NCBI RefSeq assembly: GCF_001276715.1
Contig: NZ_LIUQ01000037.1
Coordinates: forward strand, 2,387 to 66,386
Direction of reading: 5' to 3'
DNA length: 64,000 bases
Origin: Planktothricoides sp. SR001
GTDB lineage: Bacteria; Cyanobacteriota; Cyanobacteriia; Cyanobacteriales; Laspinemataceae
Shown here: piece after piece, positions 54,282-63,253 of the stretch
Position numbering within the stretch: the stretch's first letter is position 1
How the letters are laid out: each line of letters starts with the position of its first letter
Notes under the pieces: generated by a model
The model's database searches: none
What the model was told of the DNA's origin: nothing
The model's input: only the letters and a program-made list of their open reading frames with translations
Position numbers and translations under genes: made by a program

Positions 54282-55208
54282 TTAATGGCTTAATTTTTCC
54301 TGTAACCACTGGGATAAATCCTCTAGGTTATGCAAGTCTAAAATAGCGATCGCTAGTTCGGCTAATTGGTCAACGGATAGCTGCTGAATTTGTGCGATCG
54401 CGCTTTCCGGCACTTCCCCAAATCGGCGTTCCAGTTGACGTAATATTACACCCATTTGTCCTTGGACGACCCCTTGAGAAATTCCTTCTAAGCGTCCTTC
54501 AGCCAGCCCTTGAGCTAGTCCTTGCTCTTTGGCAAAAGTAATTTCACCCCGACGATCTTCAATCCACATTTCTCGTTTTTGCATTTCTTCTAATTCCGTG
54601 AGACTGACATTCGCTCGATTGGCAATTTTTAACGCTTTATCCAGTTCCGGTACTTCGGCCATTTTCGGGGGAATCACTTGTAAATTTGGGGTTTCTTTGA
54701 GGAAATAAATCCACTTTTCTGCTAAATGGTCTATCTCTTCTAGAGTCTTATTAAATTTCGGCAACTCCACAAACACCATTTTCATTTCTTGGTGAGGATA
54801 ATCAAATAAAGCCCGGTCTTCTTTAAAGGAAAACTTGCTAATCACTTCCGGGCTATTTTTAAACATAATAAAGTCAGTAATTGTCAGGGCAATCACCGGC
54901 TTAAGCTGAGAATATCTAGCCCCGGACTCCAGTTGATTTCCATAGGTTTTGGCCAGATTATCTACGACTCTTTTTTCAAAGGCTCCCACATAAAGCAGTT
55001 GCATTTCAATAATCACCGTTGACCCATTGTTTAAGACCGCTTTTACATCCAGATAACTATCTTTTAAATCCACGATGGGTCGGGAGTTGTAGGGGTCGAT
55101 GATTTCTAAATCTTTGATGGTTGGTTGTTCATCATAGATTAAGGCATTTAAGAAACTGATGAGAATATCCTTACTATCGCTGGAACCAAAGATTTTTTTT
55201 AAAGGCAA
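54282..55208 (-). CDS. Rpn/PD-(D/E)XK nuclease family protein, frameshifted at its start
   Basis: 308 aa in the main frame (KKIFGSSDSKDILISFLNAL), a family often named recombination-promoting nuclease or putative transposase. PDDEXK core: DLKDSYLDVKAVLNNG and TVIIEMQLLY. The C-terminal half has a Gln/Gly run (AKEQGLAQGLAEGRLEG) and a helical end (VDQLAELAIAILDL), as usual. The true start seems to be ATG 55236, with AAGGAG before it. This reads MKFISPKTDFAFKK but is out of frame with the rest because of an A8 run (55193-55200). See the entry on that site. Confidence 0.87.
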   Translation of the reverse strand: MPLKKIFGSSDSKDILISFLNALIYDEQPTIKDLEIIDPYNSRPIVDLKDSYLDVKAVLNNGSTVIIEMQLLYVGAFEKRVVDNLAKTYGNQLESGARYSQLKPVIALTITDFIMFKNSPEVISKFSFKEDRALFDYPHQEMKMVFVELPKFNKTLEEIDHLAEKWIYFLKETPNLQVIPPKMAEVPELDKALKIANRANVSLTELEEMQKREMWIEDRRGEITFAKEQGLAQGLAEGRLEGISQGVVQGQMGVILRQLERRFGEVPESAIAQIQQLSVDQLAELAIAILDLHNLEDLSQWLQEKLSH

Positions 55209-55236
55209 AGTCGGTTTTTGGGCTAATGAATTTCAT
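55193..55236 (-). other. Out-of-frame start segment and A8 run of the Rpn gene
   Basis: On the minus strand AAGGAG (55239-55250 region) precedes ATG 55236, MKFISPKTDFAFKK, the family N-terminus. A run of eight A then shifts the frame; seven A would join it to IFGSSDSKD. It could be a mutation, a slip-dependent site or a base-call error. Confidence 0.85.
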
Positions 55237-55348
55237 GGGTGTTTCTCCTTGATTGGTTTAGCCTGGGTAATTGGGTGATAATTTTAATTTTTCTTTTAGT
55301 TTAGCGTAAATTCAGCTTCTCATCTATTTCCCTGGGGAATTGGTCTTG

Positions 55349-55374
55349 TAGCCACGGGTTTAAACCCGTGGCTA
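55349..55374. repeat. 26-base palindrome (arms TAGCCACGGGTTT)
   Basis: Perfect palindrome between the Rpn gene and nadE. A relative with arms GCCTGGGGTTT is at 63092-63113. Confidence 0.9.
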
Positions 55375-55397
55375 TTTGATTTTCAATTATCCTTTGA

Positions 55398-57140
55398 CTA
55401 TCCTTTCACTACTCTTGCCGCAATGGGCATCCGCCAGCCAGTCCCAAAAGCGCGATCGGTGACTTTTAATCCTGGAGGGGCTTGACGGCGTTTAAATTCC
55501 GCACGAGTCACCAATTTGACCACACGGGCGATCGTTTCTGGGTTATGTCCCGCTGCCGCAATTTCTGCTTCTGATTCGTGCTTTTCTACTAACCGATGCA
55601 GGATATCATCTAAAATGTCATAAGCAGGCAGAGAATCTTGATCCACTTGCCCCGGTTTGAGTTCGGCGCTGGGGGCTTTGGTTAAGACGTTTTCGGGGAT
55701 AATTTCTCTGGTATTTTTGCCCATATTATTACCAATCATCTCAGGACATTGATTTAACCAGTGACAGATAGAATAAACTCGCGTTTTTGGCACATCCGCA
55801 ATGACGGCTAAACCACCATTCATGTCCCCGTAGAGAGTGCAGTAACCCACGGCCATTTCTGATTTGTTGCCGGTGGAAAGCAGCAAGTAACCAAATTTGT
55901 TGGCGATCGCCATTAACAAGTTACCGCGAATCCGCGATTGCAGGTTTTCTTCCGTGACATCACTGGGCAACCCCGCAAATAAACCCCCAAGAGATTTATC
56001 ATAATCTGCCATTAAATCAGCAATTTTTAAAGTATGAGTTTTAATCCCCAGATTTTCCGCTAATTTTAAGGCGTCTTTTACCGAATGATCGGAACTGTAG
56101 GGGGATGGCATGAGCACTCCCAGGACATTTTCTGACCCTAATGCGGCAGCAGCGATCGCAGCTACTAAAGACGAATCGATTCCCCCGCTTAACCCCAGCA
56201 ATGCCTGAGAAAAACCGCATTTTTGGGCATAGTCTTTGACCCCTAAAACTAAGGCGGCAAAAATTTCCTCATCTTCACTCTTTGGAGCTAATTCTACAGA
56301 GTTTAATTGGGAACTTGACTGTATTAAATGTAAAGACTTTTGGCTTTCATTCAATTCTAGAGTAATTAAATCCGCTTGAAAAGCCCCAGCCCGACAGACC
56401 ATTTCCCCAGAGGAGTTAAATGCCACACTGTAGCCATCAAAAATTAAATCATCATTGCCACCTACTTGGTTGACATAAATTATCGGAGTCTGATATCTTT
56501 GCGCCGCGTGCCGCAGCATAGCTTCCCGGATTTTTTGCTTATTTACTGTATAAGGAGAAGCGGATAAATTAATCATTAAATCCACCTTTTCTTGGGCTAA
56601 TTCGGCGATGGGATTACAAGGATATTGCCGTTTCCCCCAAAACTCCTCATCATTCCACAAGTCTTCGCAAATAGTCACACCAATTTTTAGATTCCTGTCA
56701 TCTAATTTGTCGTTTAATTTAAAAACATTAACCTGATTTCCCGGTTCAAAATAGCGATATTCATCAAATACATCATAACTGGGCAACAGTCGCTTATGAA
56801 ATACTTGTTTTATTTCGCCATTTTCTAACCAAAAAATACTATTAAATAGTGGTTTGCCTCCGGTGGTTTCCGCTTGGGCATTTTCTTGGGCTGCCCCAAC
56901 TAAAACTCCCATTGATGCTGGTAATTGATTTGCCAGGTTTTTCAGTTGTTTTAACATTCCCTGAATAAAACTCGGTTGTAATAGTAAATCCCTGGGAGGA
57001 TAACCACATAAAGAAAGTTCAGGGGTTAGTAATAATCGAGTTCCTACTTTGGCCGCTTGTTCAGCCGCTTGGAGAATTTTTTTGGCGTTGCCGCTTAAGT
57101 CTCCAATGGTCGGATTGAGTTGAGCGATCGCAATTTTCAT
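55398..57140 (-). CDS. nadE: Glutamine-dependent NAD+ synthetase
   Basis: 580 aa, two domains. The N-terminal nitrilase-type glutaminase (1-265) has the triad E41 (TPELSLCGYPPRD), K116 (FHKRLLPSYDVFDE) and C158 (VTICEDLWND). The C-terminal synthetase (about 290-580) has the pyrophosphate loop LSGGIDSSLVA (318-324) and LLSTGNKSEMAVGYCTLYGDMNGGL. It amidates nicotinate adenine dinucleotide to NAD+ with glutamine. Last gene of a four-gene NAD cluster on the minus strand. Confidence 0.96.
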   Translation of the reverse strand: MKIAIAQLNPTIGDLSGNAKKILQAAEQAAKVGTRLLLTPELSLCGYPPRDLLLQPSFIQGMLKQLKNLANQLPASMGVLVGAAQENAQAETTGGKPLFNSIFWLENGEIKQVFHKRLLPSYDVFDEYRYFEPGNQVNVFKLNDKLDDRNLKIGVTICEDLWNDEEFWGKRQYPCNPIAELAQEKVDLMINLSASPYTVNKQKIREAMLRHAAQRYQTPIIYVNQVGGNDDLIFDGYSVAFNSSGEMVCRAGAFQADLITLELNESQKSLHLIQSSSQLNSVELAPKSEDEEIFAALVLGVKDYAQKCGFSQALLGLSGGIDSSLVAAIAAAALGSENVLGVLMPSPYSSDHSVKDALKLAENLGIKTHTLKIADLMADYDKSLGGLFAGLPSDVTEENLQSRIRGNLLMAIANKFGYLLLSTGNKSEMAVGYCTLYGDMNGGLAVIADVPKTRVYSICHWLNQCPEMIGNNMGKNTREIIPENVLTKAPSAELKPGQVDQDSLPAYDILDDILHRLVEKHESEAEIAAAGHNPETIARVVKLVTRAEFKRRQAPPGLKVTDRAFGTGWRMPIAARVVKG

Positions 57141-57274
57141 TTTGTTTGGTTATTTGTTAGAGTGAATATTGATTCTTGTTTCTTGATTCTTGTTTGTTGA
57201 TTGTTGATTCAGCAATGTTTTATATTAACATAACTTCCTGTGAAATAATTAATATATTTCCTGATTTTTTGAAA

Positions 57275-58036
57275 TTAAATAAACACTAAAGGTTTATCTT
57301 TTAAAGGGGCAAATGCTTCTGGAACGAAGCGATACAGCGTAGCCGGACGCCCCGCACCACGAGAAGCTTTTAAGCCAGTTTCTTCTAAAAAGCCTAGTTT
57401 GAGTAAGCGACTTCTAAAATTAGAATAATCGGAAAAGTTTTCTCCTAAAACAGTGGTATAAAGTTGATAAACATCACTTAAAGTAAATAATTCTGGTAAC
57501 ACTTCAAAGGCGATCGGGCTATACTCTAACTTATTGCGAAGTCGCCGATGACCATACTGCAAAATCTCCTGATGGTCAAAGGCTAATTCCGGCAATTCAT
57601 CCAGGGGATACCAAGCAATTCCCCGTCCTCCGGTACTAATTAATTCTGCTTCTTCAAAACGGACTAAAGCAAAATAACTCACGGATAAATACCGCTGACT
57701 CGGTGGGGTTAACTCACGGGGGTCACGTCCTGGGCCACCGAAAGTATATAATTGCTCTAAATAGAGGTTGTTTACCCGAATTTTGGCCGCCAAAATTCGG
57801 TAAGCTGCTTCTTCTAAAGATTCGGGTTCCCGGACTAGAGTTCGGGGTAAGTTCCACTTACCTAAAAACGGTTCTCGTTCCCGCATGACCAACAAAACTA
57901 ATAAACGATTTTGGGTCATATCTACCGAGAAAATTACATTATCCACCCCCACTTTAAAGTTCGCTTTTGGGGTTGTGGGTAATGTGGGTTGACGTTGATA
58001 AATCGATCGCAGAGGGTTTTCTATAGGTGCTGCCAT
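57275..58036 (-). CDS. nrtR: NrtR-like regulator (degenerate Nudix plus winged helix)
   Basis: 253 aa from ATG 58036 (AAGG upstream). The N-terminal part has a Nudix fold: NVIFSVD, LLVLLVMRERE and GKWNLPRTLVREPESLEEAAYRILAAK, where the Nudix box lacks the RE..EE.GU catalytic pattern (RILAAKI). The C-terminal part (about 155-250) is a winged helix: FTLSDVYQLYTTVLGE, NFRSRLLKLGFLEE, RGAGRPATLYRF. This is the layout of NrtR, a repressor of NAD genes that binds ADP-ribose. The location between nadD and nadE fits. Its first 83 bases overlap the 3' end of nadD. Confidence 0.85.
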   Translation of the reverse strand: MAAPIENPLRSIYQRQPTLPTTPKANFKVGVDNVIFSVDMTQNRLLVLLVMREREPFLGKWNLPRTLVREPESLEEAAYRILAAKIRVNNLYLEQLYTFGGPGRDPRELTPPSQRYLSVSYFALVRFEEAELISTGGRGIAWYPLDELPELAFDHQEILQYGHRRLRNKLEYSPIAFEVLPELFTLSDVYQLYTTVLGENFSDYSNFRSRLLKLGFLEETGLKASRGAGRPATLYRFVPEAFAPLKDKPLVFI

Positions 58037-58637
58037 TATTTGCCTTAATATCCGTAATATTTTTTTGATATCTGTACAAGTTTTCCTGTTGAATATAAGC
58101 TTCAATTACTGCCGGAATTACCGGGTTTGAATTGCCCCTTTGCCGATATTCCGTAGAAGAAACTGCCGGTACTTGTAAATCATGGGCAATGCTTACAAAA
58201 GTGCCTCGTTGAGAAATCTTTTTCACTTGTTCATCATCTACTGGGTATCCAGGACGAGGCACAACTAAAATATCTACTTGTGGCAATAATTCCTCAGCCC
58301 GATACCAACGGGGCAATTGGGCAATTAAATCTGAACCCACCACCAAGGTAAAGGAATCATTCGGCCAAATTCTTCGCGATCGCTGCACCGTCTCAATAGT
58401 TCGGGGATGACTAATTTCTGGATAAAAACCCAGATTACTTCTAGAACTAGCTAATTCAGCGGTGAGTAACCGCATCATGGCTAATCGATGTTCTAAGGAG
58501 GTTTGCCCGGGTTTTAGGGGATTATCCGCAGCCCAAACTGCTACACGATCGAAGCGATCCGCTAACCAAATCAAAATTTTTTCATGCCCTCTAGTCGGCG
58601 GATCGGCGCTAGTGCCAAATAAGGCAATTTTTCCCAT
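57954..58637 (-). CDS. nadD: Nicotinate-nucleotide adenylyltransferase NadD-like
   Basis: 227 aa. GTSADPPTRGHEKIL is the nucleotide-binding GxFxPxHxGH-like motif, and VSSTEYRQRG is the ISSTxIR motif. It transfers AMP to nicotinate mononucleotide (inferred from family and neighbours). The last 40 residues or so (KNITDIKANN and on) extend past the family's usual end and overlap the NrtR-like gene by 83 bp in another frame. Confidence 0.88.
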   Translation of the reverse strand: MGKIALFGTSADPPTRGHEKILIWLADRFDRVAVWAADNPLKPGQTSLEHRLAMMRLLTAELASSRSNLGFYPEISHPRTIETVQRSRRIWPNDSFTLVVGSDLIAQLPRWYRAEELLPQVDILVVPRPGYPVDDEQVKKISQRGTFVSIAHDLQVPAVSSTEYRQRGNSNPVIPAVIEAYIQQENLYRYQKNITDIKANNGSTYRKPSAIDLSTSTHITHNPKSEL

Positions 58638-58738
58638 ATTTAATTACCATCTTTTGGTTATCGGTAGTTTTATGTCATTAGTTAAAGGAACGAGACTTGC
58701 AGATAGCAAATTATAACCAACCACTATATAACCAATCA

Positions 58739-60148
58739 CTATTGATTATTTTGTTTAGTTTTCTCTGTCAAAGCTTGCAACTGCTCAGAAATTTCGACGG
58801 TCGGAGAAATGGGGTTTTCTAGCTGACGGGCAGTATCCGGCAAAGCGGCTACCGAATTACTCGTCCGGCTACTAATTTCTTCCAAGGTTTCTGGTAACGA
58901 GACTCGATATCCCCCTTGAAACACTTGTTGTAATAACGGTACTTCATCCGGCAGGGGATCTTCAGTCATCAAACCCAGGCGATCGCATTCAACAGTCCCA
59001 TTTTTGTAGCGGCGGAATATTTGCTTGCGTCCGGGATAACTGGGTTTGCCACTAGACTGCTTCATCACCGGGATACCATTAATCTCGACTAACTTATAGA
59101 CCCCATTCACCGGATCTCCCGTCACCAAGCGAGTCCCAAACCCATAGCCATCAATGCAAGCGCCCGCCGATTTTAATCGGGCAACTTCCCACTCATCCAA
59201 ATCTCCACTAGCCACAATTGGCACCTCTGGCAACAGCGATCGCACCTTCTGGGACAAATCCACCAAATCCCCAGAATCCAAACGCACCCCCGCTAACTCC
59301 ACCTCACCTTGCTTCACCCGTTCTGTCAACTGACTCGCCGCATTCAGGGTATCGTAAGTATCAATCAACAACGGCGCACCGGGAAAGTAAGTATGAAACA
59401 CCCGATAAGCCTGCATCTCGCTGCCTTCCAGGGCGGTCAAAGCCATCACCAAAGCATGAGCCATAGTCCCTGCTGGCTTACGGCCTAATTTCAAAGAAGC
59501 CAACACATTAGACGTAGCATCCAAACCTCCCGCCAAAGCCGCCCGCGCTGCCCACATAGAAGCCTGGGGACCAAACGCCCGTCGGGTGCCAAACTCCAAC
59601 AACATCGCCTTTGGTCCCGCCACATCTCGCAACCGCGCCGCCCGCGTCGCAATCAGAGTTTGATAATTTAGAGTACATAATAGATATGTTTCCACAATTT
59701 GCGCCTGCCACAGAGGGGCCTCCACCCGTAACAACGGCTCATTGGCAAACACTGCCGTCCCTTCGGGCACCGCCCACACATCCCCGGTAAACTTGCCCGA
59801 CTCTAACAAAGACCAAAATTGTACTGGCGCATTGGCGAAGATTCCCGTTGCTTGCAGCGCATCAATTTGATCTTCGTGAAACCGGAATTTTTCCAAATAT
59901 TCGATCCCCTGTTCCAAACCCATCGCGATCGCATAGCCAAAGCCTTCCGGTAAGCGGCGGGCAAAAAGCTCAAAACTGGCGGGGCGATCGGCCAAACTTT
60001 CCCCCGCATAGCAAGCGGCCATCGTTAACTGATATAGATCCGTCAACAGGCTGTAATCTTCTGAAGTAATATTCAGTTGCGGATCATCTCCCATCATCGA
60101 AATCGACTTTGGCCGAGGGGTATAATTCCCTTCATTATCAATTGCCAT
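58739..60148 (-). CDS. pncB: Nicotinate phosphoribosyltransferase
   Basis: 469 aa. Family strings: DLYQLTMAACY, FELFARRLPEGFGYAIAMG, TRAARLRDVAG, EFGTRRAFGPQASMWAARAALAGG, GTMAHALVMAL, GVRLDSGDL and FGTRLVTGDPVNGVYKLVE. It makes nicotinate mononucleotide from nicotinate, PRPP and ATP. The C-terminal 50 residues (about 415-469) are Ser/Glu/Gln-rich and not part of the core. First gene of the NAD cluster pncB-nadD-nrtR-nadE. Its 5' side has a 585-bp non-coding region. Confidence 0.94.
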   Translation of the reverse strand: MAIDNEGNYTPRPKSISMMGDDPQLNITSEDYSLLTDLYQLTMAACYAGESLADRPASFELFARRLPEGFGYAIAMGLEQGIEYLEKFRFHEDQIDALQATGIFANAPVQFWSLLESGKFTGDVWAVPEGTAVFANEPLLRVEAPLWQAQIVETYLLCTLNYQTLIATRAARLRDVAGPKAMLLEFGTRRAFGPQASMWAARAALAGGLDATSNVLASLKLGRKPAGTMAHALVMALTALEGSEMQAYRVFHTYFPGAPLLIDTYDTLNAASQLTERVKQGEVELAGVRLDSGDLVDLSQKVRSLLPEVPIVASGDLDEWEVARLKSAGACIDGYGFGTRLVTGDPVNGVYKLVEINGIPVMKQSSGKPSYPGRKQIFRRYKNGTVECDRLGLMTEDPLPDEVPLLQQVFQGGYRVSLPETLEEISSRTSNSVAALPDTARQLENPISPTVEISEQLQALTEKTKQNNQ

Positions 60149-60733
60149 ATCCTGTCGCTCCTTGGCTCAATGGTTTAATTATAGTAGATTTTACCAAAAC
60201 TAACCAGGGTTGATTGGTAATTTTTTTGGCTTAAATTCTTCTCAAACCAGTATAAATCTCGATTTATATGGAAAAATTAATTTTTTTCTAGTATAAAAAT
60301 GGTAAAAACTACCAAAAATATTTTTAAATTCATTACGTATCTGTAATAAGTTCCACCCCTGCCCCCCTGCCGATGGCGGACTTCCTACACCCTACACCCT
60401 ACACCCGTTCCCCAAATATCCTAAATTAGGTTGCCAAAAACCAGCATAGAGTGATTTAATCAGAAAGTTGCCGAAAAATTACCCTCAACGCTTCTGGGAT
60501 CGATTTCCCCTCGGCAGTCCTCATGGGAAAATTTGTAAAGAATTGTAACAATTTTCCTCAATTATCTAAGCAATTTTACAGAGACTTAGGCGGTTTCATC
60601 CCCAATACAGCCTCAGAGTGTTGAGATTTTATAACTTCTAATAAAAAACATTGCAAAACTATTTACAAAAGCAGATTTTAGTTTAACCTAAAAGTATGAA
60701 AGTTAATTGACCAAAAATAGTCAGGAGATGGCT
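60149..60733. other. Upstream region of pncB and of the 49-aa protein gene
   Basis: AT-rich. A GC-rich repeat patch at 60355-60410 has CCGATGGCGG and CTACACC x3, like the arrays at 24.9 and 48.7 kb. TTTACAAAAGC and AGTTTAACCT near 60665-60690 may be promoter elements for the short gene. No other gene seen. Confidence 0.45.
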
Positions 60734-60883
60734 ATGAATATCTCTAAGTCTGTTTCCAACATGATGCAATACCTGTCTGAAGCAGTGGCTCGCATTTTTG
60801 CCCCCAGTGACGATATGTATCCCCTAATCGGTGTTCAACCATTTGAAGGAGAACCTTGCAAAAAAACCCAATGGGCGGACTAA
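60734..60883 (+). CDS. Small protein of 49 aa, unrecognised family
   Basis: ATG 60734 has TCAGGAG six bases upstream; an ATG two codons earlier lies too close to it. The amphipathic start (SKSVSNMMQYLSEAVARIF) is followed by APSDDMYPLIGVQPFEGEP and a basic end. The stop is followed by an intrinsic terminator. Start, ribosome site and terminator speak for a real gene. The pattern RIFxPSDDxYPxxGVQPFEG looks like a cyanobacterial small-protein family, without known role. Confidence 0.75.
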   Translation: MNISKSVSNMMQYLSEAVARIFAPSDDMYPLIGVQPFEGEPCKKTQWAD

Positions 60884-60939
60884 CATCAAATCAACGTTTT
60901 TCTTTTACACAACAGATTTGTTGCCATCCTAAATCGATT

Positions 60940-60975
60940 CCCCATTCATAAATCTTTGAATGGGGTAATTTTTTG
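60940..60975 (+). terminator. Rho-independent terminator of the 49-aa protein gene
   Basis: CCCCATTCA (60940-60948) pairs with TGAATGGGG (60957-60965), followed by TAATTTTTT. Confidence 0.88.
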
Positions 60976-61168
60976 GGAATTTTGGGATTTTTTATCTTTG
61001 ATTATCAGGGAGCGTGGGGGTCGCCCGTACATTTGGGGTTTGATGACAAAATTTCCCTAATCCCTGCTCCTCTGCTGTGTTCCTTTGGCCAAATCACTGC
61101 ATACCATCAGTCCTAAGCACATTATCCTAGTAAAATAACTTTGTTCACAGAATTGAACTAGGAATAAT

Positions 61169-61882
61169 ATGAACCTTAATGACATTCTTCAACAATATGC
61201 TCAAGGGGAGCGGACGTTTCACCGAGTAGACCTGCGGGAAGCGGAAATTTTGAACCAAAACTTACAAAACCTGGATTTCACTCAAGCGGATCTACGGCAA
61301 GCGAGACTGGGTAAAACACATTTTAATCATGGCATTTTCCACAAAGCAAACCTGAGTGAAGCGATTCTCTGGGGAACAGATTTTAGTGACGCAGATTTAT
61401 CTGAGGCGATTTTCCGAGATGTAGACATGAGTGGAGGTTATTTGGTGCGGGCAAATTGTTACGAGGCGAATTTCAGTAAAGCCAGTTTATGTGGGGCGAA
61501 TTTTCAACGCGCAATCCTCAAGAATGCGTCTTTATTTGAAACGGATTTACGACCGAGCTTAGAACACCGCACAGACTTAAGCCAAGCGATTTTAACCGGG
61601 GCGGATTTATGCTATGCCAATTTGCGTGGTGTCTTGTTGGTGGAAGCGAATTTAGATGGGGCAAAACTTTGTCGGGCAAATTTGACCGTGGGCAAAGAAC
61701 CGGACTATTGGGAAACGGATTTAACAGGGGCAAGTTTGCGCGGCGCCGATTTGAGTTATGCGGATTTAACTGGGGCAATTTTATGTAATGCTGACTTGAC
61801 TCATGCGGATTTAACTCGGACAATTCTGAAAGATGCGAATTTACAAGGGGCGATTATGCCTGATGGAACCGTTTATGATTGA
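61169..61882 (+). CDS. Pentapeptide-repeat protein (cytoplasmic)
   Basis: 237 aa without signal peptide. After a short N-terminal part (MNLNDILQQYAQGERTFHRVDL) about 40 pentapeptides of A(D/N)LxX form run to the end, which reads IMPDGTVYD. It should form a right-handed square beta-helix. Residues about 135-150 interrupt the pattern (RPSLEHRTDLSQ). Function unknown. A hairpin follows. Confidence 0.9.
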   Translation: MNLNDILQQYAQGERTFHRVDLREAEILNQNLQNLDFTQADLRQARLGKTHFNHGIFHKANLSEAILWGTDFSDADLSEAIFRDVDMSGGYLVRANCYEANFSKASLCGANFQRAILKNASLFETDLRPSLEHRTDLSQAILTGADLCYANLRGVLLVEANLDGAKLCRANLTVGKEPDYWETDLTGASLRGADLSYADLTGAILCNADLTHADLTRTILKDANLQGAIMPDGTVYD

Positions 61883-61890
61883 AAACGGTA

Positions 61891-61957
61891 TTAGCGATAA
61901 GCCAATTGGGGGTTAAAAACCATCGAAAATTAAAAACCCCAATTGGCTCATCGCTAA
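61891..61957 (+). terminator. 21-bp hairpin after the pentapeptide gene
   Basis: The stretch TTAGCGATAAGCCAATTGGG and one more G (61891-61911) pair with 61937-61957 with one mismatch. No T-run, so a 3' hairpin or palindromic repeat. Confidence 0.6.
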
Positions 61958-62195
61958 AGTCTGCCCCCGCGAATGCGGGGGGCGGATAAATCCGACTAAA
62001 ATTATATGATTACATGATTTGAAACTATGGTAGAGAGTCGGTTGTAAATAAATTAGACTAGAATTAAACTAAAAATTCAACTCAACATTAAACTAAACAA
62101 AACATTAAACTAAAATTAATTATACTCAATAGACTTCTTGCTTTCATACCGGAGCGATCCCCCATCCTCGCCCTCTTCCCCAAAACCCATCTCCC

Positions 62196-62385
62196 AATTT
62201 TGCATAAAAAAATCAGAGATAACCGTTAAAGCAGTAGAAACTTAAATTTAAGGAATTTCACCACAAAGGCACAAAGGACACAGAGACTTCTCTTCTTTGT
62301 GTCCTTTGTGCCTTTGTGGTTCAAACCAGACCCTATCTGAATTTTGCATAAAAAAATCAGAGATAATCGTTAAAGGAATAGCAAC
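62196..62385. repeat. 46-bp direct repeat flanking a 23-bp stem palindrome
   Basis: Copies at 62196-62241 and 62340-62385 share AATTTTGCATAAAAAAATC and most of the rest. Between them arms 62260-62282 and 62298-62320 pair perfectly (ACCACAAAGGCACAAAGGAC type). The second copy is the leader of the YbjN-like gene. The rest of 61958-62195 is AT-rich and empty. Confidence 0.88.
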
Positions 62386-62404
62386 CAACAAGGGAATCAA
62401 CATT

Positions 62405-62899
62405 ATGGCCACAACATTAGCAGAGGTGGGGGAATTCTTACAGCGGCGCGGTTGGCGCTACCACCAGGAACCGGAACGCAACCGCATCATTACCGGAGTG
62501 AATTCGGACGAGGTGGATCAATTTATCATCGTGGTTGAGTTACAGGAAAACGGGGAATATCTTAGTTTATTTGCCCCGCAGCTTCTATATATCAAAGACC
62601 ATATATATAAAGGAGTGGCCTTTCAGACCATGTTAGCTATTGCCTGGGAAGTGAAGCTGTTGCGGTGGGAATATGACCCCAGTGACGGCGAAGTGCCGAC
62701 CAGTGTGGGAATAGCCTTAGAAGATGCACCATTGACCGAGAGACAATTTAACCGCTTGTTATCGGGGTTAATTCACTTGACCGAACAGGGGATGAAACGG
62801 TTAAAAGCCGTCTTAGCTACCGGCAATGACCCAGGGTTAGAGACCAGAGAAGCGTTAATAGCGGCATTACGAGAAATGCTATCCGCTTTGGAAGATTAA
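62405..62899 (+). CDS. YbjN-like domain protein
   Basis: 164 aa from ATG 62405; the frame is open 36 codons further up through the palindrome, without family likeness. VGEFLQRRGWRYHQEPERNR, the paired strands IIVVELQENGEYLSLFAPQLL, and WEYDPSDGEVPTSVGIALEDAPLTERQFNRLL match the YbjN/type III chaperone-like fold. It ends in a helix (ALIAALREMLSAL). Function unknown. The next gene begins with a related domain. Confidence 0.75.
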   Translation: MATTLAEVGEFLQRRGWRYHQEPERNRIITGVNSDEVDQFIIVVELQENGEYLSLFAPQLLYIKDHIYKGVAFQTMLAIAWEVKLLRWEYDPSDGEVPTSVGIALEDAPLTERQFNRLLSGLIHLTEQGMKRLKAVLATGNDPGLETREALIAALREMLSALED

Positions 62900-62907
62900 A
62901 TTTTTAC

Positions 62908-63236
62908 ACCACAGAGACACAGAGAACACGGGTCTCTCTTCTCTGTGTCCTTTGTGCCTTTGTGGTTCAAACCAGACCCAATGACCCGCCAGGGATTAAA
63001 ATCCCTGGCTGATAGCGCAAGTCGGTTGAAACCGACTCTCTACCATTCTCACGCAAAGAATACAGTCCTCTTTAGAGGACTTTAGCTATTAGCCTGGGGT
63101 TTAAACCCCAGGCGGGTTGTCAGCTAAACAAGTTGATAGAGATGCTACCCAGTGAGGCATTGGCGGGACTTCAGGCGGAACTGGAACGGCTGCACGGGTC
63201 TCTCTTATCTGTGCTCCTCTGTGCCTCTGTGTTTCA
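62908..63236. repeat. Palindrome-rich region between the two YbjN-like genes
   Basis: A second copy of the ACCACAGAG...CTTTGTGGT element at 62908-62967 and a partial one at 63196-63236. Four perfect palindromes in a row: 62988-63009 (GCCAGGGATT arms), 63020-63037 (AGTCGGTTG), 63064-63081 (AGTCCTCTT) and 63092-63113 (GCCTGGGGTTT). A minor open frame at 63133 lacks a clear start. Confidence 0.9.
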
Positions 63237-63253
63237 TATTTTAGGAGAACATA

